A DNA stretch of 64,000 nucleotides, taken from the NCBI GenBank assembly GCA_017983695.1, contig JAGOAX010000014.1, forward strand, positions 1 to 64,000, in the 5' to 3' direction. Under the pieces are notes generated by a model. That model was given only the letters and a program-made list of their open reading frames with translations. It was not told the origin of the DNA and did not search any database. Numbering within the stretch: position 1 is the stretch's first letter; every line of letters starts with the position of its first letter. This document shows positions 46,127-54,258 of this stretch, piece after piece. Made by a program: the position numbers and the translations under genes. Origin of the DNA: Ferruginibacter sp. (lineage in GTDB: Bacteria > Bacteroidota > Bacteroidia > Chitinophagales > Chitinophagaceae).

Positions 46127-47686
46127 ATGCAAAAGAAAATTAGTGCTGCATTGATTTCCGTTTTTTATAAAGATGGTTTGGAAAATATTGTAACAGCATT
46201 ACATCACCTTGGTGTAACTATTTACAGCACCGGCGGTACACAAAAATTTATTGAAGATTTGAAGGTACCCTGCGTTCCGGTGGAGTCATTAACTTCTTAT
46301 CCCTCTATTTTGGGTGGCAGGGTAAAAACATTGCACCCATCTGTGTTTGGTGGAATTTTAGCAAAACGGGACGACGCACAGCATGTTTCTGAAATGAAGC
46401 AATACAATATTCCGGAAATTGACCTGGTTATTGTTGACTTATACCCGTTTGAAGAAACTGTAGCTTCAACTACCGATGAAAAACTGATCATAGAAAAGAT
46501 TGATATTGGCGGACCAAGTATGATACGTGCTGCTGCAAAAAATCATAAAGATGTAGTGGTGGTAGCTGCAAAAAAAGATTATCACCAGCTGGAAGAAATT
46601 TTAAAAGAACAAAACGGAGAAACCACTTTAGAACAACGCCGCATGTTTGCCATCAAAGCATTTGATGTTTGTACAGGGTATGATCTTGCGATCTCTAATT
46701 ATTTCAATCAAACCGACTTTATCAATCCATTTAATAAAACCAAAACTATTTTGCGTTACGGCGAAAATCCGCATCAGCAGGGTATATTTTATGGTAACCA
46801 GGAAGAAATATTTGATAAACTGCACGGCAAAGAATTATCGTATAATAACTTAGTTGATGTTGATGCTGCGGTACAACTCATCAATGAATTTAAATCAGCA
46901 TCTAATTACCACGGTGCGGAAGTCCCCTCCGTGGGAGGGGATTTAGGGGAGGCTGTTTTTGCCATTATCAAACACACTAATGTTTGTGGTGTAGCACAAA
47001 GAGCTACGGTAAAAGAAGCATGGGATGTGGCTTTGGCAGGAGACCCGGAAAGTGCCTTTGGTGGTGTGTTAGTTTGCAATGCAACAATTGATAAAGCTAC
47101 AGCTGTAGCTATTAATGAAATATTTTTTGAAGTATTGATTGCTCCGTCTTTTGATGGAGATGCGCTGGATATTCTTAAAACAAAAAAGAACCGTATTCTT
47201 TTAGTACAGAAAAAAAACCTGGATGCAACGCATCAATATAAGTCGGTACTGAATGGCTTATTAACCCAACAAAATGATGTGGGCAATTATACAGAATGGA
47301 AAGAGGCAGGAGGAAGAGAGACTACGGCTGCAGAAAAAGAAGATCTTATTTTTGCAAACATCATCTGTAAGCATTTAAAAAGTAATTCAATTGCTTTGGT
47401 AAAAGACAAACAATTAATCGGCAAGGGTTGCGGACAAACATCCCGTATAGATTCTTTACGCCAATCAATAGAAAAAGCAAAGCAGTTTAATTTTGATTTA
47501 AACGATGCCGTGCTTGCGAGTGATGCGTTTTTTCCTTTTGATGATTGTGTAAAAATTGCTCATGCCGCTGGTATCAGTTCTTTTATTCAGCCCGGTGGTT
47601 CTATCCGTGACAATGATTCTATTGAATATTGCAAACAAAATAATTTAGCCATGGTAATAACGGGCCTAAGGCATTTTAAACATTAG
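46127..47686 (+). CDS. purH: Bifunctional AICAR transformylase / IMP cyclohydrolase
   Basis: The 519-residue enzyme carries out the last two steps of IMP synthesis. The N-terminal MGS-like IMP cyclohydrolase domain is at about residues 1-150 (STGGTQKFIEDL, GGRVKTLHPSVFGGILAKRDD). The transformylase domain follows, with KTILRYGENPHQQGIFYG, IKHTNVCGVAQ (catalytic Lys-His) and AGISSFIQPGGSIRDNDSIEYC. Between NEFKSAS and FAIIKHTN there is an extra segment (EVPSVGGDLGE) encoded by a palindromic repeat at 46923-46952. The reading frame stays open across it. Confidence 0.96.
   Translation: MQKKISAALISVFYKDGLENIVTALHHLGVTIYSTGGTQKFIEDLKVPCVPVESLTSYPSILGGRVKTLHPSVFGGILAKRDDAQHVSEMKQYNIPEIDLVIVDLYPFEETVASTTDEKLIIEKIDIGGPSMIRAAAKNHKDVVVVAAKKDYHQLEEILKEQNGETTLEQRRMFAIKAFDVCTGYDLAISNYFNQTDFINPFNKTKTILRYGENPHQQGIFYGNQEEIFDKLHGKELSYNNLVDVDAAVQLINEFKSASNYHGAEVPSVGGDLGEAVFAIIKHTNVCGVAQRATVKEAWDVALAGDPESAFGGVLVCNATIDKATAVAINEIFFEVLIAPSFDGDALDILKTKKNRILLVQKKNLDATHQYKSVLNGLLTQQNDVGNYTEWKEAGGRETTAAEKEDLIFANIICKHLKSNSIALVKDKQLIGKGCGQTSRIDSLRQSIEKAKQFNFDLNDAVLASDAFFPFDDCVKIAHAAGISSFIQPGGSIRDNDSIEYCKQNNLAMVITGLRHFKH
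46923..46952 (+). repeat. Palindromic repeat inserted in frame in purH
   Basis: CCCCTCC-GTG-GGAGGGG is followed by ATTTAGGGGAGG. The element encodes about ten residues that typical PurH proteins lack at this point. A related CTCCCC..CGGGGAG unit lies at 47700-47717. Confidence 0.75.
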
Positions 47687-47689
47687 AAA

Positions 47690-47720
47690 CCCCTTCCATC
47701 TCCCCTTGAACGGGGAGGGT
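47690..47720 (+). repeat. Related GC-rich palindromic repeat between purH and the transporter
   Basis: CTCCCC-TTGAA-CGGGGAG is preceded by CCCCTTCCAT. Its 3' arm GGGGAGGG lies 5-12 bases before the next ATG, so it may supply an unusually strong Shine-Dalgarno-like stretch. Confidence 0.65.
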
Positions 47721-47724
47721 TAAC

Positions 47725-48624
47725 ATGCTCTCATCTAAAACAACAAAACAAAAAGCGCTGCTGGCGCTTGCATGGGTGAGCTTTTTTTGGGGCACTACCT
47801 GGCTGGCTTCTAAAGTGGCGGTAAACCAAGGTGTACCCGGTTTGCAGGTGGCGGCCATCCGCCAATTTTTAGCAGGTATATTGTACATTATTTTTTTTGT
47901 TGTAAAAAAACAGCCATGGCCAAAAGGTAAACAATGGGGTATCATTATCATTTTGGCAGTTTTAAATTTTATGCTCAGCAATGGTTTAAGCTATTGGGGC
48001 TTACAATTTATTACCAGTGGGCTGGCAAGTATTATAGGCGCTATTTTTCCCTTGTGGATTGTACTGATAAATTTATTTGGGGGAGAGCGCATGCCGCCCA
48101 AAGCTCTTACCGGGTTAATTATGGGATTTGGTGGCGTATGTATAATTTTTGCCGACCACCTTCAGGATTTTTTAAATGCTGATTTTACGCTGGGGATTAT
48201 TCTTTCGGTTTTAGCAACCATAAGCTGGGCAGCAGGCAGCCTCTATACAAAAAAACATGCGGCTAATTTTAATCCGTATTTCAGCCTGGGGCTGCAAATG
48301 ATAATTTCGGGCATTGCATTAAGTGGTGTTATAAAAACAACCGGGCAGTATGTACCGCTGGCACAAATACCTGCAAATACCTGGTGGGCTATTTTGTATT
48401 TAATAATTATTGGCTCTATACTTACATTTATAGCTTACTTATACAGCCTGCAACATTTACCAACATCACTGGCATCGCTGTATGCATACATAAACCCTGT
48501 TGTGGCTGTATTACTGGGGGTGATAATTTTTAATGAAAAGCTCAATATGTTTGTGGCTGTTGGTGGGGCTGTTACCATTGCCGGGGTATATTTGGTAAAT
48601 GATGCTTTTAGAAAACGGGTTTAA
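47725..48624 (+). CDS. EamA/DMT-family transporter
   Basis: The 299-residue protein has ten hydrophobic segments arranged as two EamA repeats. The first begins ALLALAWVSFFWGTTWLASKV and the second begins LGIILSVLATISWAAGSLY. SLASLYAYINPVVAVLLGVIIFNE is the typical C-terminal EamA motif. It is a drug/metabolite transporter of unknown substrate. Confidence 0.92.
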   Translation: MLSSKTTKQKALLALAWVSFFWGTTWLASKVAVNQGVPGLQVAAIRQFLAGILYIIFFVVKKQPWPKGKQWGIIIILAVLNFMLSNGLSYWGLQFITSGLASIIGAIFPLWIVLINLFGGERMPPKALTGLIMGFGGVCIIFADHLQDFLNADFTLGIILSVLATISWAAGSLYTKKHAANFNPYFSLGLQMIISGIALSGVIKTTGQYVPLAQIPANTWWAILYLIIIGSILTFIAYLYSLQHLPTSLASLYAYINPVVAVLLGVIIFNEKLNMFVAVGGAVTIAGVYLVNDAFRKRV

Positions 48625-48685
48625 ATTTTTACTGCAACTTTTCATTTACTTTGTTGTTTAAAGCATTCCGGATAAAGTATTTTAT

Positions 48686-49369
48686 TTGAATACACACTAT
48701 ACATATTTTATAATTCTTGCAGCATCGCTTGCAGGGCCTTTATTATTAAGTTTTGATAAAAAAGTGGAATTCTATAAAAAATGGAAATACGTATTTCCGG
48801 CTATGATCATCCCGGCCTTATTGTATATTGCCTGGGATATCTTTTTTACAAGTAAAGGCGTTTGGAGTTTCAACGAAAATTATATTACCGGAATTAAGTT
48901 GTATAACCTGCCAATAGAAGAAGTACTGTTCTTTTTTGTAGTGCCTTATTGCTGTGTATTTATTTATGAGTGTATCCGGAGTTATTTCCCTTTTTTAAAA
49001 AATAAACCACTTGCTGAAATTATTTTAATAACCCTGGCTTGTATTTTATTGTTTACCGGAATTATTTTTTACAAGTATTATTATACTTCCTGGACTTTCA
49101 TTCTTACTGCAGCATTTATAGGAATTATTTACTGGTATAAAAATTATTTTAAAAATTTTGATGCTGCATCCTTCCTTGTTGCTTATGGCATTATACTTAT
49201 TCCATTTTTAATAGTAAATGGTTTTCTTACGGCCATACCAGTAGTATTATATAACAATGCCGAAAATTTGAGAGTAAGAATATATACCATACCTTTTGAA
49301 GATGTATTTTACGGTATGTTACTGGTATTGATGAATATTGCTATTTATGAAAAATTAAAAAATAAATAA
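48686..49369 (+). CDS. Lycopene cyclase domain protein (CrtYc/d-like)
   Basis: The 227-residue protein has about seven membrane helices. The two halves each have the family acidic motif, LPIEEVLFFFVVPYCCVFIYEC and IPFEDVFYGMLLVLMNIAIYE, as in the fused heterodimeric-type lycopene cyclases. The segment YIAWDIFFTSKGVWSFNENYITGIKLYNLP is also typical. It would cyclise lycopene ends to beta rings in carotenoid synthesis. The start codon is TTG at 48686. No other crt gene is in the window. Confidence 0.88.
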   Translation: MNTHYTYFIILAASLAGPLLLSFDKKVEFYKKWKYVFPAMIIPALLYIAWDIFFTSKGVWSFNENYITGIKLYNLPIEEVLFFFVVPYCCVFIYECIRSYFPFLKNKPLAEIILITLACILLFTGIIFYKYYYTSWTFILTAAFIGIIYWYKNYFKNFDAASFLVAYGIILIPFLIVNGFLTAIPVVLYNNAENLRVRIYTIPFEDVFYGMLLVLMNIAIYEKLKNK

Positions 49370-49371
49370 AC

Positions 49372-50283
49372 ATGGAATTTGGACGTGTATTGGAAAATGA
49401 GTTAAACAGTATTAACTTTTCTTTACCGGAAGAACCTGCGTTTAATAAAAATATATTGAAAGGTAAGCCTGTAAAAAATGCTAAAGTTTATCTTGGCTGC
49501 GCCAAGTGGGGAAGAGAAGAGTGGGTGGGCAAAATTTATCCGCCCAAGACAAAAGAAAAAGATTTTTTACAGCACTATGTGCAACATTATAATAGTATAG
49601 AATTAAATGCCACTCATTATAAAGTATATGGTGAGGCCGGTATAAAAAAGTGGGTAGAAAAAGCCGAAGGCAGGGATTTTATGTTTTGTCCTAAAATGTA
49701 CCAGGGCGTAACACATCGGGGCAGTTTAAAAGGAAAGGAATTTATCACCAATGAATTCTTCAGGGGCATTGTTTCTTTTGGCGAACATCTTGGCCCGGTA
49801 TTTATCCAGGTAAGTGATACTTTTTCTCCTAAAAGAAAAGATGAATTATTTACCTATCTCAAATCATCACCTACTGATTTGCAATTTTTTTTAGAAGTGC
49901 GCCACCCTGATTGGTTTTTAAAGGAAGAAATAAGAAATGAATTGATGAGTACACTTGCTGCAATGAATATGGGTATTGTAATTACAGACACTGCCGGACG
50001 AAGGGAATGTGCCCATATGTACCTTACCATACCAAAAGTATTTATCCGTTATGTAGGCAACAGTTTACACGCTACTGATTATACCAGGTGCGATGCATGG
50101 ATTGAACGTATGAAATACTGGCTGGATAATGGGTTACAGGAATTGTATTTTTTTATGCATATGCATGACGAGGCTACTTCGCCGGAGTTGACAGTTTATT
50201 TAGTGGACAAGATGAATGCAGCTTGTGGGTTGAATTTAATAAAGCCAACATTCGTTACACAACAAAAAGGTTTGTTTGATTAA
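49372..50283 (+). CDS. DUF72 domain protein
   Basis: The 303-residue protein has the DUF72 (YecE-like) TIM-barrel pattern: KVYLGCAKWGREEWVGKIYPPKTKEKDFLQHYVQHYNSIELNATHYK, FMFCPKMYQGVTHRG and FFLEVRHPDWF. Its function is unknown. It starts 3 bases after the cyclase stop and is probably co-transcribed. Confidence 0.9.
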   Translation: MEFGRVLENELNSINFSLPEEPAFNKNILKGKPVKNAKVYLGCAKWGREEWVGKIYPPKTKEKDFLQHYVQHYNSIELNATHYKVYGEAGIKKWVEKAEGRDFMFCPKMYQGVTHRGSLKGKEFITNEFFRGIVSFGEHLGPVFIQVSDTFSPKRKDELFTYLKSSPTDLQFFLEVRHPDWFLKEEIRNELMSTLAAMNMGIVITDTAGRRECAHMYLTIPKVFIRYVGNSLHATDYTRCDAWIERMKYWLDNGLQELYFFMHMHDEATSPELTVYLVDKMNAACGLNLIKPTFVTQQKGLFD

Positions 50284-50287
50284 CGGA

Positions 50288-51571
50288 TCATCTCACTTCA
50301 AACAACTCTTCCCACCTGGTAGTATATCTCGGGCTTCTTAATTCCATCCGCATTTTCCAGTCTCTTGTTGTTCCTGTTGCAGCAAACTTTACTATATCAT
50401 CTCTCATAGCAAAGTTTACATTATCCAGCATATCCATCAACAACCGTTTGCCATTTTGTTTTTCGGGTATAAATAAGTTTCCCTGTATGGTTTCATCGGG
50501 CACCAGGCCACTAAGCATCACACCTGCTTTTTTATAAAGCCGTCCCTGCTCATATAATTTGTCTACCAGTTTTACTGCAGGTTTTATTAATTCGTTGGTG
50601 GCCGAAGTGGCTACAGGTAATGTAACATAACTGCTAACTGTAGGCCCATGCCTGAAGTAAGTATTATGGCTTTGCTCTTTTGGTACCACAAATACACTGA
50701 TAATATTAGCGGCACTTCGCTGCCGGCGTAATTTTTCCGCTGCACGGGACGTATAAGTAGCCACAGCCTCTTTAATATCAGTAATATTATTTACGGCACT
50801 GCCAAACATTCTTGTAGTGGCAATCATTTTTTTTACTGTTAATTCTTTTTCCATTTCATTAACTGATTCTCCTTTCAATTCTTTCAGTAAACGGATGCCT
50901 ACTACACCACCTAAATTTTTATGTGCCCACTCAGTTGTTTTTTTAGTCAGGTCAAATGCGGTGAATATCGCATTCATATCCGTTAATTTTTCTGCATATT
51001 GCCTGCCCACGCCCCATACTTCGCCAATGGGTGTGTTTTGTAAAGCATCTGCAATTTTTTCTTTTGTATCCAACACCACTACGCATTGTGTGGCCAGTTT
51101 ATTTTTTTTGGCAAGATGGTTAGCTACTTTGGATAATACTTTTGTTGGTGCCACACCAACAGAAACTTTTATACCTGTCCATTCTTCAACGGTTGCTCTT
51201 ATTTTCAATCCTGCTTTTTGTAAATCAGTTTCGGTAAACTCATCTAAATTTAAAAACGCTTCGTCAACAGAATATACTTCTACATTTTCTTTACCTACCA
51301 ATATCCGTAATGTCTCCATTACCCGCCAGCTTAAATCGCCGTACAAATTATAATTAGAAGAAAATGTGGCCACACCATATTTTTCAATTAATGGTTTTGC
51401 TTTAAAATATGGCCCCGCCATTTCCACGCCCAATATTTTGGCTTCATCGCTCCGGGATATGATACAGCCATCGTTATTACTGAGTACAACAACAGGCTTA
51501 TCATCTAAGTGCGGCTTAAATAATCTTTCGCAGCTGCAATAAAAACTGTTACAATCTACAATCGCTTTCAT
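50288..51571 (-). CDS. umuC: Y-family DNA polymerase V catalytic subunit
   Basis: The 427-residue translesion polymerase opens with IVDCNSFYCSCERLFKPHLDDKPVVVLSNNDGCIISRSDEAK. The catalytic acidic residues are in VYSVDEAFLNLDE, and VSVGVAPTKVLSKVANHLAKK with the helix-hairpin-helix VWGVGRQYAEKL follow. The little-finger and C-terminal DUF4113-like parts are present. It overlaps the umuD stop by 4 bases, so the pair forms an operon for error-prone bypass. Confidence 0.95.
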   Translation of the reverse strand: MKAIVDCNSFYCSCERLFKPHLDDKPVVVLSNNDGCIISRSDEAKILGVEMAGPYFKAKPLIEKYGVATFSSNYNLYGDLSWRVMETLRILVGKENVEVYSVDEAFLNLDEFTETDLQKAGLKIRATVEEWTGIKVSVGVAPTKVLSKVANHLAKKNKLATQCVVVLDTKEKIADALQNTPIGEVWGVGRQYAEKLTDMNAIFTAFDLTKKTTEWAHKNLGGVVGIRLLKELKGESVNEMEKELTVKKMIATTRMFGSAVNNITDIKEAVATYTSRAAEKLRRQRSAANIISVFVVPKEQSHNTYFRHGPTVSSYVTLPVATSATNELIKPAVKLVDKLYEQGRLYKKAGVMLSGLVPDETIQGNLFIPEKQNGKRLLMDMLDNVNFAMRDDIVKFAATGTTRDWKMRMELRSPRYTTRWEELFEVR

Positions 51572-51999
51572 ACGCTTCTTATAATATGTGCTACCACTCC
51601 CCAGATTTTAAAATCACTGAACTCACTCACATCAATCGGCGATAACCTGGGTGTTTCCGGTATCAATAACAATTTATTTAATGTTTTTTCGTAGCGTCGT
51701 ATCAGCATTTCGCCATCAATTACAGCAATTACAATTTTACCGTTAACTGGTTTTATACTCCTGTCTACAATGGCAATATCACCATCAAAAATGCCGGCGT
51801 TTATCATACTGTTGCCGCTCACCTTCATAAAAAATGTTGCCGGTTTGTTGCGAATGAGCTGTTCGTTCAGGTCAATACCCCGTTCCATATAATCATCTGC
51901 CGCAGCACCAAAGCCGGTGGCATTGGCAGTAGGCACATCCCATTGCTTATAACCCTTGCTGCCATTGTAAGCAGCGCCAAAAAACTTTTCCACTTCCAT
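51568..51999 (-). CDS. umuD: UmuD-like autoproteolytic subunit (LexA/S24 family)
   Basis: The 143-residue protein has the UmuD cleavage region (ATGFGAAADDYMERGIDLNEQLI, probable cut T|G). The catalytic Ser is in KVSGNSMINAGIFDGDIAIVDRS and the Lys in VNGKIVIAVIDGEMLIRRYEK. RecA-stimulated self-cleavage would activate polymerase V. The gene is preceded by a promoter and a palindrome that could be an operator. Confidence 0.94.
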   Translation of the reverse strand: MEVEKFFGAAYNGSKGYKQWDVPTANATGFGAAADDYMERGIDLNEQLIRNKPATFFMKVSGNSMINAGIFDGDIAIVDRSIKPVNGKIVIAVIDGEMLIRRYEKTLNKLLLIPETPRLSPIDVSEFSDFKIWGVVAHIIRSV

Positions 52000-52023
52000 A
52001 TAAATAAATTTTGAATGACTAAA

Positions 52024-52050
52024 TTATTTAGTAAATTTACACTAAAATAA
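52024..52050 (-). promoter_or_regulatory. Candidate operator upstream of umuDC
   Basis: The imperfect palindrome TTATTTAGT-AAATTTAC-ACTAAAATAA lies just downstream of the predicted umuD start site. A further TTTAGTAA half-site is at 52064-52070. A repressor such as a LexA-like factor bound here would block transcription. The identity is inference. Confidence 0.45.
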
Positions 52051-52058
52051 TTAGCTAA

Positions 52059-52087
52059 CAAATTTAGTAACCATATATTTTCACAAT
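52059..52087 (-). promoter_or_regulatory. Promoter of umuDC
   Basis: The minus strand shows TTG at 52087-52085 and TAAATTTG at 52066-52059 with 18 bases between. It overlaps the start region of the divergent gene. Confidence 0.5.
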
Positions 52088-52088
52088 C

Positions 52089-52724
52089 ATGAAAGATTTA
52101 AGCAACACTATCCCAGGTTACCGGGTGTATGAATATCTTTTGGTATTAAATCCCCACGAAGAACTGCGGAATAAAATAACAGCAATAAAAGCTGAATTTT
52201 ATAATACCTACCAGGCCGAACCGTCCCGAAAGCATTCGGGAGGAAAGCCACACCTCACCCTTGTAAATTTTCTGCAATACGGGTTGATGGAAGACCGTAT
52301 CGTCAATCGTTTAAAAATGATTGCCATGGGTTATCATCCTGTAAAAATTGAATTAAAAGATTACGGCAGTTTTCCATCGCATACTATTTATATAAACGTA
52401 ACCAGCAAAGTGCCGGTACAAAACCTGGTAAAGCAAATACGTGCCGAAGCACAGCGATTGATGAAACTGAATGAAGATAATAAACCGCATTTCATCATGG
52501 AACCACATATGACCGTTGCCCGGAGATTATTACCCTGGCAGTATGAAAAAGGCTGGCTCGAATACAGCCATAAACATTTTACGGGAAAATTTATTGCCGA
52601 CAGTATGTTATTATTAAAGCGCCCTGTGTTCGAATTAAAATATGAGATAGTACAGCGTTTTGAATTTCAAAATTTACCGGTAAATACAACACAGGGAGAA
52701 TTGTTTGGGACCCCTGTCCCCTAA
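52089..52724 (+). CDS. 2'-5' RNA ligase-like protein (2H phosphoesterase fold)
   Basis: The 211-residue protein has two HxT/S-type motifs typical of the 2H family: HLTLVNF at about residue 57 and HMTVARR at about 140. It could be an RNA 2',3'-cyclic phosphodiesterase or ligase. Just before the first motif, EPSRKHSGGK is encoded by a perfect 7-bp palindrome (52224-52241). The C-terminal TPVP and stop lie in another repeat. Both look like in-frame repeat insertions. It is divergent from umuD. Confidence 0.82.
   Translation: MKDLSNTIPGYRVYEYLLVLNPHEELRNKITAIKAEFYNTYQAEPSRKHSGGKPHLTLVNFLQYGLMEDRIVNRLKMIAMGYHPVKIELKDYGSFPSHTIYINVTSKVPVQNLVKQIRAEAQRLMKLNEDNKPHFIMEPHMTVARRLLPWQYEKGWLEYSHKHFTGKFIADSMLLLKRPVFELKYEIVQRFEFQNLPVNTTQGELFGTPVP
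52224..52241 (+). repeat. Palindromic repeat inside the 2'-5' RNA ligase gene
   Basis: TCCCGAA-AGCA-TTCGGGA is a perfect hairpin in frame. It is the same type as the TCCCGAT..ATCGGGA units in the tRNA array. Confidence 0.75.
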
Positions 52725-53080
52725 AGGGGAACTTAGAATGTTATAGCATTAGCAAATTGAAAAAGCGTTAAAATTAAAAATGTTTTTTTTGGGACAAGCA
52801 TTTTTTCTTTATTCAACTTCATTGGCGTCGCACTCTTGTACATTTTGTTCTTTATTCAACTGTTTGAATCTAAGAGTAGAATTGCCAATGCTGAAGCCAC
52901 AGTAGCACAAAAGCCACATCAGGGAACCAAACCGAAATCGGGCTGTTTTCGATTTCGGGACTCTTTTTTTGTTTCTTTTTTGGAGAAGCAAAAAAGAAAA
53001 CATTACTCAGAGAGTAGCAATAAATAAAGATCAATTAATCAGCAATAAAAATAATTAGTGCAATCAAAAAAACAAACTCA
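52725..53080. other. Gene-free stretch with repeat fragments and a terminator-like hairpin
   Basis: No convincing gene is present. 52713-52732 carries a CCCCTAAAGGGG repeat that overlaps the previous stop. 52818-52842 resembles the inverted repeats that flank the gene at 61851-62645. 52932-52970 is a hairpin CCGAAATCG/CGATTTCGG followed by a T-run. Confidence 0.6.
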
Positions 53081-54193
53081 ATGGAAAATAATAAACTGCA
53101 ACAAGACCACCACAAAGTTTCTGTAAAAGAACAGAGCGAATCTGTACAATACGTACCCGGCCGCGGCGCACAATTCAATACTAAAAACCGGTTTTTTAAA
53201 GATGAAAAAACACAGGAGCATATTGAAGGCATCGACGATTGGGAAGCAACTAATATTGCCACACAATACATAGAGCAACAAAGCAAAACTATTGTAAACA
53301 AAGTAGAGAGTAAAGATGTGGGTATGAGTTACAGCATGAACCCTTATGCCGGTTGTGAGCATGGCTGCATTTACTGCTATGCCCGTAATGTGCATGAATA
53401 CTGGGGCTACAGTGCTGGACTCGATTTTGAACAGAAGATCATCATCAAAAAAAATGCACCACAGCTGCTGCGTAAATTTTTAATGCATCCTAAATGGGAT
53501 GCCACACCCATCATGCTAAGCGGTAATACCGATTGTTATCAACCCGCCGAACAAACCTATCGCTTAACAAGAGGATTACTGGAAGTATGTAATGAATTTA
53601 ATCAGCCGGTAGGCATACTCACTAAAAATGCCTGGATATTAAAAGACAAAGATGTGTTGCAGGAAATGGCAAAGAAAAAAATTGTATCGGCAATGGTATC
53701 CATCACTTCTTTTAATGAAGATTTAAGAAGAACGATGGAGCCACGAACAGTAACTGCCAAACAAAAACTAAAAGTGATCAATGAACTCAGCAGTGCCGGT
53801 GTACGTATGGGTATAATGATGGGGCCAATGATACCGGGCCTGAATGAACACGAAATGCAACGCATTATGAAAGCCGCAGCAGACAATGGCGCTACATTTA
53901 CCGCTTATACTTTTATCCGTTTAAATGGCGCTATTAAATTTTTGTTTCATGATTGGTTGTATAAAAACTTTCCCAACCACGCCGATAAAGTATGGCACTT
54001 AATTGAACAAAGCCACGATGGAAAAGTAAACGATACCCGTTGGGGCGTACGCATGCGTGGCGAAGGCAGTATTGCCGATATGGTGGCACAACAGTATAAA
54101 AAATATGGCAAGCTTTATCGCATGAATGCAGAAGAGTGGAGTTTGGATACCAGTAAGTTTAGAGTGCCGGGTGAGCAGGGGAGGTTGTTTTGA
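53081..54193 (+). CDS. Radical SAM protein, PA0069/SplB-like family
   Basis: The 370-residue protein has the radical SAM cluster motif GCEHGCIYCYARNVHEYWGYSAGLDFEQKI (CxxxCxxC). MLSGNTDCYQPAEQTYRLTRGLLEVC, VGILTKNAWILKD and GPMIPGLNEHEMQRIM follow. This is the PA0069-type family related to spore photoproduct lyase. The substrate is unknown. A strong terminator follows. Confidence 0.92.
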   Translation: MENNKLQQDHHKVSVKEQSESVQYVPGRGAQFNTKNRFFKDEKTQEHIEGIDDWEATNIATQYIEQQSKTIVNKVESKDVGMSYSMNPYAGCEHGCIYCYARNVHEYWGYSAGLDFEQKIIIKKNAPQLLRKFLMHPKWDATPIMLSGNTDCYQPAEQTYRLTRGLLEVCNEFNQPVGILTKNAWILKDKDVLQEMAKKKIVSAMVSITSFNEDLRRTMEPRTVTAKQKLKVINELSSAGVRMGIMMGPMIPGLNEHEMQRIMKAAADNGATFTAYTFIRLNGAIKFLFHDWLYKNFPNHADKVWHLIEQSHDGKVNDTRWGVRMRGEGSIADMVAQQYKKYGKLYRMNAEEWSLDTSKFRVPGEQGRLF

Positions 54194-54208
54194 AAATTCT
54201 TTAAGCAA

Positions 54209-54246
54209 CTAAATAAAAAAGCCGCCGGAACTCCGGCGGCTTTTTT
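54209..54246. terminator. Bidirectional terminator
   Basis: AGCCGCCGGA-ACT-CCGGCGGCT is flanked by A-runs and T-runs. It separates the radical SAM gene from the convergent peptidase gene. Confidence 0.93.
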
Positions 54247-54258
54247 ATAAAAATACTT

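Noticed and set aside
52836..53027. 63-residue frame downstream of the 2'-5' RNA ligase gene
   Set aside because: It spans a repeat fragment and a terminator-like hairpin, and has no recognisable features.
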